A DNA stretch of 64,000 nt from Clytia hemisphaerica. Lineage: Eukaryota > Cnidaria > Hydrozoa > Leptothecata > Clytiidae. The notes under the pieces were generated by a model. That model worked only from the letters and a program-made list of their open reading frames with translations, was not told where the DNA came from and made no database searches. Positions 13,872 through 25,989 of this stretch are shown piece after piece. The translations under genes were made by a program, and so were the position numbers. The DNA is taken from the NCBI GenBank assembly GCA_902728285.1, contig CACVBU010000194.1, forward strand, positions 434,001 through 498,000, in the 5' to 3' direction. Positions within the stretch are counted from its first letter, which is position 1, and each line of letters begins with the position of its first letter.

Positions 13872-15895
13872 ATTGTTGCATTTTCAGGATCGTGGCAGCA
13901 CAGGACAGTGGCAGCACATTATTAGCAGTTAATTTGATCCATTTGAATCTCTTGAGATATCTTTAAGTCTCATTTGGGAATTGTATAGCTGTGTTTTGAT
14001 GAAAAAAGCAATAAAAAATTTTACGAAACAATGATTAGTGAATGGTGGAGGGTGAACAATAATATCATTACTGCGGACAAGGCTAAAACATGAGAAATCG
14101 ATGAAAAACCAGCTCGTTGTGTATCCAGAGTTCTATGATAAATCCATGGGTGGACCAACCAAGGTCACGAGCAACAATGTCTGGGTCTGAATCTTTATGG
14201 ACAAAACGGTGTTCTTGAATGCAGCAGATATCAATGGACTTATCATGAAGTAGTTTATTGAGTTCGGTTATAGCTGAATCATTTTGGAGGGTTCTACAGT
14301 TGAGTGTTGCAATTTTGAAAATGCGACGGGGTTTGGAGAGACCAACTTTCGATTTGCGACGATCGAAGCTCTTCCGCCTGTCAGGGTTTAGGATTTGCTT
14401 GTCATTGGTTGAATGTACAACAGTGTCGGACCGATGGGTTGGACGAATGTCAAGGGCTTTAACCTTGGAGCTGTTTGTGGACTTATGCATACTTTTTCAT
14501 ATAGCTAGGTATTAGGATAACACGGTTCGCCACACCTGTGAATCCTTTACGGTTCCCTACTATCTTGGGCGATGTACCTTCCCGTTGTCATTGTATGATC
14601 GTCCGCGAAGCTACCCTGTTCTCAGTACTGAGTCATCGGTTTGTTGAAGATCACCACTGGAACTACGGACTAACCGTAAAAAATAGTCGGGTTATTTTAT
14701 CGAGGTTTTCCTTCCTCTAGATTGGCTGTGTTTCATTCCAAACAGGGGTACCACGTGAAGGCAACTGGCTCCCGCCATACACAGCAGTCTGAGGAGGTGA
14801 GTGGCTATGTGGTACGCGTCAACCTCCCCTGCTTACTTTCACTCCGATAGCACCACCCCTGGCTCCCGAAGTACAGGTTGAACTGATGCTACCGAAGCTT
14901 TTCGGCCCACTCCCTCGTATTATTTGGGGGTATTGACAAGGAAGTGGTGCACAGCTTTGTTAAGTTTTTCGCTGATGACATTCGTGCTACAAAGGAAGTC
15001 AAAACTCTTGAAGATGTTGTTCTACTTCAAAACGATCTTGAAAGAATATACAAATGGACGGATGACAATAATATGAAGCTAAATGATGTAAAATTTGAAC
15101 TTTTGCGCTATGGAAAGAACCAAGAGATCAAAACTCAAACAAGCTGTATATCACCGTCTGGAGTTGCGCGATTGAAAACAAAAATGTTCTTAAAGACCTT
15201 GGAATCCTGATGGACAGCAATTGCACATTTCAGGAGCAAATTACTGCAGTAATTGAAAAGGCTAAAAACTTAACATCTTGGATCCCGCGAACTTTTTCTT
15301 CACGATCTTTCAATTGTATGATCACACTATATAAATCATTGGTAATACCAATATTAGAATATTGTTCCAATTTATGGAGCCCGAATGCAGTTGATCTCAT
15401 GCAGAGACTTGAAAATATTCAAAAGTCTTTTTTAAGAAAGATAAATGGCACCTCAAATAACTATTGGGAGAGTCTAAAACAGACAAACATTTTATTCAAT
15501 TCAAAGGCGAAGAGAACGCTACAGAAAAATGTATGGTTGGAAGGTGATGGAAAAGATCAAAGATTGTACCTGCTGTAAATGGTATTAAAACCACTGAAAA
15601 CTCCCGGCTGGGCCGGATGTGTACACTGTCAATTCCAAAGAACCAAACATCTAAATTTAGAGACAGCACACTTGCGGTGCAAGGTGCAAAACTTTTTGAT
15701 GCTATGTCAAAGAGCATCAGAAACCTCAAAAACATTTATGTTGATAAATTTAAAAGCACCCTGGACACACCTTAAGTCTATCCATCTGGATCCACCCCAG
15801 ATCCATGGATATACCGGGTGCAGGAGAGCTAATCCAAATTCAATAATTGATATGAAAAATGTCTGCTGAGTTTCTTCTTCTCTCAACAGATTCTT

Positions 15896-16387
15896 CACTC
15901 AGAGGTGTTGTTCACCAAGAACCTTACCTGAAGCAGGATGCTCAAAGATCTACACAAGTAAACACAAGTAAGTAGACATTTATGGATACTGAGTATTCAT
16001 AATCGACCTTTTTCTCGACGACCCAATATTTATTGATCTTGACTGCCTTTTTAGTCCAAATTTGCACATGATGCTATGGTACTAAGTTGAAACCCAGCTA
16101 TTAACTTTAAGTGAATTTACAGCATTCACCACCCCAATTAGTACCTGGTACTTAGTTTGGCTTTTACCACCCAGCCGGAAGTGGTCCCTACAGCTTAGTT
16201 CCGACGCCCTCTGGACAAATGAAAAAAACTATAAATGAGTTATTCCAAGTTCTAGTTATATTAAAAGTCTAACTGAACATATTTATAAAGCCTTGTACAA
16301 AAGTAAAAGTAAAATATTGGTGGAAATATAACCTAACCCCCATACCCATGAATGACTATAAAAATAATTAAGCTAACTAATCGTTTC
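15896..16387. other. spacer downstream of the NTPDase gene
   Basis: Between the end of the CR1-like element and the NTPDase stop codon. It probably contains the 3' UTR of the minus-strand NTPDase. No other feature was seen. Confidence 0.5.
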
Positions 16388-19300
16388 TTAAACAGGGTCG
16401 TAGACGTCCCTCTTTTTGCAGGACACAACAAAATAAGCGATCACGACCACCAGAAACACACCCATGATAACCATCAAAATGATGTATGATTTCTCGGACA
16501 TTCCGCGGACAGTTTCGTACAAAGCGGCTGATAATTGATCTTTGTCTTTAATGATGGATCCCAAAGTCCAACTCGTTTTCTGTATAAGGAAGCAATGGAA
16601 AGGATCAGCTCAGGAATGAGAAGCAAAGATTAGGATTTCTGGATAGCCATAGCCATTAGGATAGCCATATCTCAATGTAAATAGGAAAAAGAAAATTGTT
16701 CTTGAAAGACGGCCCTATTAATGACAAAATTTACTTTACGTGAATTTAAACATATCCGGTCAAAAAATGACATCTGATGAACAATCTAAATAGTTCTAGC
16801 TCTGATGGTGATGAGCTTTAAATATTGAGGTGCATAGATTGAATTGATAGTGTGTGAGACCCCCGTCTCACTGACTAGTTGACTTTTTTCCTAGCAGTTG
16901 CCATAGGTGCAGGACAAAACTTAATGCCAATGAAGAAAACTGATTTTAGTGCAAGTTTTTCAAATTTTGTTGATTATTGTTGTTTCACAAGGTCCATTGG
17001 AATTATAACCAAAATACCTTCTAGGGATGAAATTTCTGTAGGATATTGTTATTATTTGGAACATATCTTTAAGAGCATTAGGTACAGATCTTTAAGATCT
17101 TATCACGTAAAAAGGAAAATGATTGAGACTTTGTTACCTTGTTGGTGAACATGAAGTTACCAGGAATGGTTGTGTCCACTTGAACGACATTTTGAAGCAC
17201 GTGATTGGTCAACGAGTTCGATAAACAATAGGTGAAAGAGTACTTCCCAAACCCTTCACGCTGTTCAACCTGCGCATGCGTCGAATGAACAAAATGAATG
17301 GAATTAACCGTAAAAGCCAAAAATTTATTTTTCACGAGAAGCTGACCAAGTTTTTTTCTTTGTTCTATAAACCAGACACGATATAAAGACCCTGACCCTC
17401 GCTTATTCAAATTTCTATGATTCGAATCCCTCTAACTTGAACTAATAGTCTTTTTCATGAATTACGTAACGAACATCACTTGCCTCGCATTCAAACAATT
17501 ACCATGGTGATTAAGTCCCTTGAGACATAAATGAGACATTTTTTTATGAATAGGAAGTAGTTTTTATAAAATCCGCTGGGAGTCAATCATCGTGGCAATA
17601 ATTTCGAAAGGAGGCAAGTGATGCTCGTGACGTAATTTATGAAAAGGTCTATTCCCAGTTCCCGTAAAGAAGAAACCCTCTTAAAATCTTTTTATAATTC
17701 GAATATCTCTGTAATGCGAAAAATAAGATTCCTCGATCAAATTCCAATTATGAATAAGGGTCAACTGATCTCAGATTAGGAGTAATGTTTTTTTTCAGCT
17801 CACCTGTTGAACATTGGATTCACACAATGCTTTCAAGTGTTGTTGAAATGTCGTCAGATTAAAATCGTTCGGCAGATTCAGAAACTTGGATGCATAATAT
17901 GCTGCTCCTCCGATCGCCTGTCGTGTGAAAATGAAAATGAAAATACTCTTTAGAGTAAGTAGACATCTTTTTTGTGGAGCCCAGTTTATTCTTGGTAAGC
18001 TTCTGAAAGCATTACCGCTCACGCATAACCTGTAACCATCTTAACTGAGTGCTCGACACCATATGAGTTGAAATGAAGAAAAAAAAGATCTTACCACGAA
18101 TTAATTGTATCCGATAAAGTTATAGCTATAGCTGAAAGCTAGAGTCTAATTTCCTTTAGAGGATTTGAAGCCATTTATTCCCTACATAAGTTGTGCGACC
18201 CTTGTGGCTTTTAAAAACGCCAGATTAAGTAACAGGAGAACCTTTACCACCAGAATTCAAAAATTTTGTAAAGCACGAAATCCGTCATCTGAAATGCAGC
18301 GCAAATTTCAAAGCATCGCTTTGTCTTGCTTGGAAAAGCTCTTTTCTCAATAGCATTCGGCTAAGAACTCAATGATATCAACGCCACAAGAGAATACACC
18401 TTTTCCACCGTAATCGCGCGGTCAGGCGCTTGTCACTTTATTATTAATTACCCCCCTAAACACGATCCAATTCTTTTTTTACAACTTTTTACATGGTTTT
18501 ATTAGGGTAGTAAAACGGAAAAAATGCCCGTGCGGCAATTGGCGGCTACGGTCGAAAAGGTGTATTGGGTTTCAAGTTTACAATGGAATCTAAATGTCCA
18601 TCATTTGACACGGCGGCTCTAAATCAACCCCTTTTCATGCTATTTTTTGAATGAATATATTCTGTTCCAAGATATCGAATACACAAGCTTTACTTACAAT
18701 AAATTTGCCGTGTATTTGGGGTTGAAAGACATCGAACATGCCGCATGACGTTTGATTGCACTTTTTGATATCAAACAATTTTTGAACGTTATTTTGACAT
18801 TGTGTGTAGTCACCAGACCCTTTCATTGTGTAAAGTTTCCCTGGAAACGAATCAACACCATGGTAGGTTAAACGATAGCAAAGGCAGCAGGTTAAAATTC
18901 TCTATCAAACAGTATTTTCATGAGTTGCAAGATTTTTAAGCTTTACTTTCAATATTTTTGATACTCACTATTTTTGATTAGCTTTCATGTTTTACACCCC
19001 TGTCTCAGCGACCCGATGTGAACTCTGAAAACAGTGGGGATAGAATGAAAGAAATACATGTCGATAGGAATGTAGGTTACACCATGAAGGTAAAGGGTAT
19101 CCTTAAAATATTTTTTGTTCCAAATTAGAGGGATGTTGCCAGCCTTATAAGAATAGCAATTCAAATTTTCTCAGCAAATCCATGAAATTTCACGGTTGAT
19201 TTTTCGAACAATTTTTCGATATGGAGAGGGTCTCATCGGTTCTGTTATACTAAGTGTTAAACACTTATTTTTCAGTTTTCTCAGGATTGAATCACTTAAT

Positions 19301-22300
19301 GAACCGCCAAAGTTTAAAAAAAATGACAAAACAAAAAATGAATCGAATATGTCTTACCACTACTTGGATCACTTGGGATGCTTTGACCGAGGAAGCTGTT
19401 GGCAAATGCTCCACTTATACAAGGCTGTTTCTCCCATAAATATTGCTCTGTGAGGTTCAATTCATATCCTTTGTTTCCACAGGGATTGTCCACTGTTGTG
19501 CTGTAGTTGGCGTCCTGGATGGAAAAACGAAAAAATCTTATGTTTGAGGATGTTGATACATTTAGGATCTTGTTTGCATGTGACCGAGATCAACCAAAGA
19601 GTTTGAAGTTACAATATTCTACAATTATAATATTTTACAATATGAAATTATTAATAAATCGCAAACATTATCATATCTGTAATCTGGATTACTTAGGTCT
19701 TAGAAAATTAACGGGTGGAAAAAAGATAGCAAATGGGTCACCGACAGCAAACTTAGAATTGGAACTAAGAACGAGCTTCTGTTAAAAGTCAAGTAAAGCA
19801 AGTATGCAGCTGTACAAAGTTATTCAATTTTCACAGTGGATGAATCTTTAACCCAGACGTTTTCGAAGCGTCACAAACTCACACGAACAAGTTCAGCGTA
19901 ATATCTCCTCATAAATTCTTCTTTTCCTAAACAGAGATAGGAAGTTGCGTAAATTTTGTAATTTCCTCCATTGATATCGACCTCAGATGAGTATGCTGCA
20001 GGTAGGTTTGTACCCGATGCTGGTGCAAAAGCAATTTGTAACGAAGTGCTTCCAATCTCAATGATTCCGTTACTTTCCTAGAAAAAAGAATATTAGTTTA
20101 AGCGACGTGCCACTGGACAGTTGTAAATGTGCAAACAGTCTGTGTTGGAACGCCTAGTCACATTTCTGCTAAGTATTTATTTAACATATCAAGATAACTG
20201 TTCCTAGGATATTAAAAAGTTAAAGTGGAAAATACCTTGCTAGGGAAAACTTTATTAACAGTGGTCCAAGAGTAAGTTGCTTCATCTTTGCCAGGGATGG
20301 TACCCACAGTCGACACTGGGAAATTTCCATCGGAGAGAATCTTTCGCACTTCTGACCAAACATTTTTATACTTCGTTCCATCTTGTAACCTGAAATGTTA
20401 AACGAGACAAAACGAGTCATTTGTTAACTTGTTGACTACGACAAAACGAGTCGTTTGTTAACTTGTTGACTACGACCAAACTACCAAAAAGAATTGAGGA
20501 GGGCGAATAGCACTCATAGTGAAACTGGTGGTAATTGAAACGAAACATTGGTTCCTACAGCGGGGAAAGTGATATAAATAACTCCTTGTACTTTGAATCT
20601 TTCTGTAATTCGAAAAACATTCTAACAAGAGAGACTCGATAAAAAGGTCATTTGTAGATGAAAAATGATAATGGCCTTCGTGTAAAAGATATTTTATATT
20701 AGTCCCCAGGCCACCCAGTGAGTGCTGCGAATCACATAAAGAAAATATACTCACTTGAGTTTTCTCATTCCAGCAGTAGCCTTCATGAAGAGAGGAGTTG
20801 ACTTGATGATATCTTTTGGAATTTCAGCTTCTGCATCATGAAGACATTGAATAAGAAGTGGTCTCAGTTCCGTGATGTTTGAATATTGCGTCAATCCTTG
20901 TTCTGTTGGTAAAAAGGAAAACTTGCTGCCGTCAAAGAGCGAAACAAAAATTTTTGTATTCGAGAAATAAACCTTGTACAAAGTTTGATCATATCACACA
21001 ATACTAACGCGTGGATACAAATCATAATACTGTTTTAACCGGTAGCGTATTTTCCTGGAGGGGCCAATACGCCGGTACCGAACTTGCTTATCTTTCAAAA
21101 GAGTTTGTTGATCAAAAGTAGTAGCGAAACAGTAATTTAAGATGCGATCCTTGTCCTGGTTATTGCTGTCAAAGTACAAAACGAAATGGTCGATAAATAA
21201 ACTTTGCACCAAGATGGTTCGGTAACTAGAATAGAGCGCGTGATGTCCAGGAGAAGCCAATACATCATTACCGCACTCACTTATCTTTTAAAAGAGTGTT
21301 CAAAACCAGTACAGCAGTCGCTCTCTAATTCAATTTTCAAGGGAAATTAGATTTTCATCGAATATGGGAGAAATGAAAGTTTTTAATGGTGACGGTGACT
21401 TTCAATATTATCGAATAATGGAGCGTTAAGAATAGTTTGTTTTGTTACATGATAAATATGGGCTTAAATTTCCATTTCTTTCTTGCTTGTTGCAATGATT
21501 GCTTTTTGGTTATTTCCGCATAAAAGTTCTGTAGAATTTTCGCACATTTCACGTGTCAAGTCAAGTTTCGGTGTTGGTATCAATGGGCGACAGTACAGTT
21601 GACTTGAGGAAAAATAAATGTGGTCTTACTTTCACATTTCTTGCTAAAGATGTTACGTATGTCATCCTCTGATCGATATTCGTAAACGTAAAGACGGCTC
21701 CCCGTACCTCCGGCATCAATTATCACGCCGTAATGTCCCTGTAAATGAACAAGATATATCTGGTCAAATAACCCACTCAAAGTTTATATATGCATTATGG
21801 GGTTTATTGTTAAGCTCTAAAGTTTAACAGTGAGACAGGGATGCGAACGTTTCACACATGTTAAACATTTAATTGCCGTTTTTAGTAAGTTATTAACCCT
21901 AAAAGTCGATGAGTATCGCCCTTTACAAAGGGATAGTAAAGGTGGGAAAATATATATGCGCATAATACGGCAGTAACGGCGGTGAACGGAAAAAATCTCT
22001 ACCGGCTTTAAATTCTTTTCAGCAAAAAAACTTTTTTCCGAATTTGCTTCGGCTTTGGGTCTTAAACTATAATAGCATAGTCTTGATAAGATCTTGAGCA
22101 TTATCAGGATCATCAAAAAGCGAGCTAAGGGACTGGGTTCGAGAAACGAGACAGAAACGAGATAAGTCTTATAAAAAGAAGTGTGCGTAGTGGTTGAAAC
22201 CATACAAACAAAGGAAAGCGTTTTTCTACTTACGTGTTTCAGCACTTGATTCTGCTGACTGTATTTATATGAGAAATAACCGATACACGCAATGCAAGCT

Positions 22301-22341
22301 ACCAAGATGATGGCAGCTACAATTTGATGCCAACGAGCCAT
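16388..22341 (-). CDS. ectonucleoside triphosphate diphosphohydrolase (CD39-like NTPDase)
   Basis: Ten minus-strand exons join in frame to 476 codons: 22341-22234, 21738-21630, 20902-20755, 20389-20236, 20077-19883, 19514-19358, 18819-18698, 17917-17804, 17269-17138, 16579-16388. The protein has an N-terminal membrane segment (about 7-25), a C-terminal one (about 445-466) and a short basic tail ending YDPV. It therefore resembles cell-surface NTPDases 1/2/3/8, which hydrolyse extracellular ATP and ADP. Apyrase conserved regions are visible: ACR1 DAGGTGSRLYVY (44-55), ACR2 TPLFMKATAGMR (108-119), ACR3 GKDEATYSWTTVN with the catalytic Glu at 158, ACR4 GIIEIGSTSLQIAF (177-190) and an ACR5-like AAYYASKFLNL. 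DYTQC, CNQTSC and N-x-S/T sites fit the ectodomain. ACR4 departs from the usual DLGGAS core (Glu for Asp, Ser for the second Gly), so activity may be altered. The acceptor of exon 9 has a weak pyrimidine tract. Confidence 0.93.
18393..18566. repeat. small inverted-repeat element in an NTPDase intron
   Basis: The ends AATACACCTTTTCCACCGTA (18393-18412) and its near-exact reverse complement (18547-18566, one mismatch) bound a 174-bp unit between NTPDase exons 7 and 8. No clear target duplication was seen. Probably a MITE. Confidence 0.6.
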
Positions 22342-24146
22342 GATTCGTGAAATCAACACCAAATAAATATCACAAACCTGCTCAAATTTACAGCAAAGAG
22401 AAAGAGAAGTTATTCACTGATTCAACTACCTGGACATCCAGACTGTGAAACTAAACTAAATCATGCGTACTCTACTACTAATCCAATCAATCATTGCGCG
22501 CGCAGCTAAGAATTTGCCAACACAGAGTTTTCAAGCCTTCTAGGTATGAGTGGCAGCAGAAAAATACCACGATACAAGATATAAGTTTACAGTCTGGACA
22601 CCCAGGTTACTTACATTACAAGTTTTCAGAAACAACAATTTCTACAGATTTTCAAATCAAAACATGACTGTGTATGCACTCACACTGTCGTGTGTTGTAG
22701 AAACTTTTATGAACTGAAAACATGGTTTGATTTGAGATTTGATTGTCAGATAAACACACGATTTTCTTTTCTTTCAAACGATTGGAAGCAAGTCCTAAAA
22801 GAAATTGTTTGTTGATCCAATCAAAAAAGAGGAAATAAATCCATGACGGCGCGTCAAACTCTAAAGGGATCAAAAATACATAAACGGACATCCTAATTAT
22901 GGCTTTTAATAAGTTTATGACGATCTCGATTAATCTTTTAATGTCCCAACTGTAATCTTGCAATCCAACCTGTGTATTATTTTTTTGAATTTTGTTTCTT
23001 CTGCTGTTAACCGTCTGGTCCACTAACTTAGAACTTTAAGTTGTTGTGCCGAGGTTCGACAAATTCTCACAATCATTAAATTGACAAAATAAGGATTTGC
23101 CGATTTCACAAATTTGCAGCTTTTGACTTAAGCGGCATATTTTTCGAAACCTGGCGGAAAACCAAGGAAAACATCAGAATAAAAAAAGTTCACATCCTTG
23201 GATATCGATATTTACAATGCTTTCCATAATTCTGAAAACTTGAATGAATTAGTTGCATTATTACTACCCTACAGTAAACAATTTATTTAGAGGAAACCCA
23301 AAATGCAAAACAGTTCCGCAACTGAAAATTTTGCATTCTTACATTTGTCTATAGTCTGAGTCGCAGACATGGTACAGGTACACGAATCCGTTAGTGGATG
23401 CCAGCAGCCTAGTATTTGCCGAGCAAAAAGAAAAATTAAAAATTGTCTAATTAGAATAAAAGTCCAAATAACGGATTGAATCTAGCAGGTTTTTCGAAGA
23501 GCTCATTTTTCCAGATCTTGCGATAAACTCTGATTTAATTTTGCAGACGAGACGTGTAATGCCGTTTCTCGTTCAATTTACTCAGCTCGAAATGTATTAT
23601 CAACCTTGTTTACAGATTGATGTTGTCAAGGTAACTCTGACTTTTTCAGTTCCAGACAAATAATTGCCTTTCTTTCGAGCTTGTTGTTTATTTAGAATGA
23701 ACAAACCAAATTGGTAGTAACGAGAAACTTTCAGAAAGGAGAGACTGCCTAGACTCCAGTATTGACCAGTTTTCTGGTATTTGACGAAAAGATGACGGGT
23801 ATACTTCCAGTATATTTTTGACCATTTTTGGAGAAATTATTGGCCGGTACGCCGTTATTTGAAACCAGCCAATTCCTGAAAGGATTGGAAAAATCAAATT
23901 TTAGTCGCATCAATTTTTTACCCCTAAAAACATCGAAATTATGACTATGGTCCTGCTAAGGGTCTTGGTGAAATGAAGATTATTATTTTCTTCCATCCTG
24001 TAACCCGGGTGATATTTGGACAAACGCTGGATTGAAATGAAAGTAAAGTCTGTCGAAAGATTTTGAACAATATGCTGAATTAAAACCCAAGATTTGATTT
24101 AAAGTTTTTCTGACTCAGTCATTGATTTTATACTGATTTAGCGAAT
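22342..24146. other. region upstream of the NTPDase gene, nothing recognised
   Basis: Holds the NTPDase 5' UTR and promoter by position. The frame at 22652-23023 (-) shows no domain or splice context and is not supported. Confidence 0.4.
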
Positions 24147-25989
24147 GGGGCCGTCCAAATAGTACGTACGCACTAAAATGTCGAAAATTACCCCCTCCCC
24201 CAGTACGCAAATGGCTAATACCCCTTGTTAGTACGTACTTTTTCATTCACCCCCCCCCTCGGTTGAAGAAAATTTTAAAATCGAATCGTTCGGACCTTTA
24301 TTTCATACATGAAAATCAATGTTTATTAACCCTATTCAAGCTAGGCTTTTAGCAGGGGCGGTTCAGAACTAGGGGGGGGGGGCTTTTCCTGTACCACCCC
24401 TTAACTTTTGATCTAGTGGGTCTTTTTGGATGAAATTTGAGGTTGTGTCACATAATAAGGTAACTTTTGACAAAAATCTTTTTGATGACGTCACTTATCA
24501 TGCCCAAAGTGAGCAAAAACCGAAAATTTCCTTTGTTCGTAAATAGCTATTGTATTCTAACAAAGGCTTTATAAAAAAGTTGCCCGAGTTAAAATTGCTT
24601 ACCTTTAGTGGATAAATTTTGGCATGGACTTAATTTGGCGATTGGCCAAAATACAATTTTTGACGGGGATTTAATTTGGCGATAGACCAATTTCGTAAAA
24701 TTTGACGGGGATTTAATTTAGCGAATTGGAAATTTTGTCACATTGAAATGGGTGAAAATTACTCAAAAATATGCTAAAAAGTTGTGATTTGTATATGTAA
24801 TGAGCTATTCTTTCTTATTTGGCGCCCCTTCATCAAAGAGAGCAATTAATCGTTAATCGCATCCTGTAGAGAGCAATTAATCGTTAATCGCACTCTTCGA
24901 TGCCTCACCAATGTTTACAAAATTGATTTTAATGTTTTTTTCTTACATTTTCTTTCATCGAACGTTTTAATTGCATTCGAAATTCATTTTGTGACTGTGA
25001 GAAAGAAAATCTATAAACAACAATTAAAGAAAAACATAGAGAGAAGAGAAAAATATTAAACGTTCAGTGTAATTTCTGTAAATTACTTTCGATACTTTGC
25101 TAACTGGGGAAAAGTAGTAAAACCCATTGTGCGCTTAGCTCGTAAATCACATAATAACTCGTACAATTCGAAAATTGCACTCGTGATTTTTTTGTTTCGA
25201 ATTTTCCTCGTCCTTTCGGACTCGGAAATTAATAACAAACAAGAAGCCCGTTGGGCGTGAAGGCCCAGCAAAAGCGAAATTTTCGCGCGCGATTTTCGCG
25301 AATTTTGGAATTTCTAAAAATTCCAAAAAATGTTTAACAAGATTTCAAATTTCCCCCAGGAAAGGGATGGCCAAAGGATTTAAAATTTTACTGCGTCAAA
25401 CAAAACACAATGAAACATAAGTCGACAAGGATAATTCTCCCTTTCTTCATTTCTTAGAACAGGGAAGTGAAAAAATAAACGAAACATAATGTATTTAATC
25501 AAAGATGAATTTAATGTTGAAAGCTCGAAACTTTCTACTCGAAGGTAAACAATCAAATTCAAAATCCCGGGGGGGTACTAGGGCAAGATGGGTTACGGGG
25601 ATGCTCCGCTGGTCAGGGTACTTTTTTTAACCTCTACGAGTCTCAGGTAGGGTCGCAAAAACACCAAAATAAAAAAATCAGTCCCTCGTAGGGTGCCTCT
25701 TTTTGGAAAATTTGGGGAAAAAGTAGAAAATTTGAGAAAATTTTGGAATTTCAGTCCCATTCAGGATCGCTTTTTTCGCAAATATCGAGTCCCACGTAGG
25801 GTCCATTTTTCGAACCTCAGCGGAGCACCCCCGTCGGTCAACAAGGGTAGTACCCCCCCCCCCCCGGGTTCAAAATATCATTAAATTCAACTTCCATAAG
25901 AAACAACATCAAAAAATGTAAAAATTGGTGCCACTTCGATTTATTGAGCTTCTTCGTTGTATTGTCTTTGTTCATCTTCTCCCTCTTTC

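Larger units (their letters stand above)
11686..14147. mobile_element. 2.46-kb TIR element carrying a PHD-finger ORF
   Basis: A perfect 25-bp terminal inverted repeat, starting ATGGATTTATC, lies at 11686-11710 and reversed at 14123-14147. It is flanked by a 9-bp direct repeat, gggtagacc at 11677-11685 and gggtggacc at 14148-14156 (one mismatch). The insertion splits the endonuclease frame of the RTE-like element, which continues on both sides. A 9-bp duplication with TIRs suggests a Mutator-like or related DNA transposon. No transposase was recognised inside; instead there is one long ORF at 12870-13871 and a smaller nested element. Confidence 0.8.
9150..14490 (-). pseudogene. endonuclease-reverse transcriptase ORF of the RTE-like element, broken
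   Basis: The single EN-RT reading frame is interrupted by an insertion after the endonuclease N-terminus (resumes at 11676) and by frameshifts near 11250, 10900 and 10260, plus a stop near 9510 before the C-terminal part. The endonuclease would nick the target and the reverse transcriptase would copy the RNA from the nick. RT boxes with the YADD catalytic pair are still present in 10274-9510. Upstream RT sequence includes KDELDSAIDQMKNGKAPGLD and KPDNYRGIALSQIASK. Confidence 0.85.
9132..14912 (-). mobile_element. RTE-like non-LTR retrotransposon, near full length, inserted in the CR1-like element
   Basis: The minus strand carries, in order, an apurinic-type endonuclease (IATLNCRTL and CCIQEHR near 14340-14220, continuing in 11676-11297 with FKGNPKTMVYSCYSP and PNGFLSQIDFVLYRK), a linker, and a reverse transcriptase (DFRKAFDSINR, GALQGDPLAPFLF, LDYADDIALL) to about 9150. 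It is flanked by the direct repeat cctcgtatt at 9123-9131 and 14913-14921, a likely target-site duplication. Removing the 2.46-kb element inside leaves about 3.3 kb, the usual full length of RTE elements. The 3' end (9132 side) finishes in a short tandem ACAAGT-type tail. The GC-rich 14500-14912 part is the likely 5' UTR. Family naming is by eye from the order of domains. Confidence 0.82.
8515..15895 (+). mobile_element. CR1-like non-LTR retrotransposon, 5'-truncated, split by a nested insertion
   Basis: Two + strand parts of one reverse transcriptase flank an insertion. The left part (8515-9131) begins at a PGPDG-type motif, continues with NYRPVA, then FNPNQHGFRSGRS, YLDFSKAFDKVDHA and ends at GVPQGS near 9090. 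The right part (14922-15869) resumes with KFFADDIRATKEV, including the catalytic FADD box, and goes on through the thumb region (YKSLVIPILEYCSNLWSP) to the C-terminus. Stops and frameshifts break both halves (for example near 8716, 8848 and 15206), so it is dead. The start at the RT palm indicates 5' truncation, typical of target-primed reverse transcription. Subfamily assignment to CR1/L2-like is by eye. Confidence 0.85.

Noticed and set aside
21817..22362. 181-aa minus frame including the NTPDase N-terminus
   Set aside because: Only the first 36 codons after ATG 22341 are exon 1; the rest reads through the GTAAGT donor into the intron.
22652..23023. 123-aa minus frame upstream of the NTPDase gene
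   Set aside because: Considered as an extra 5' exon, but exon 1 has its own ATG and signal-anchor, and no splice site joins the two.
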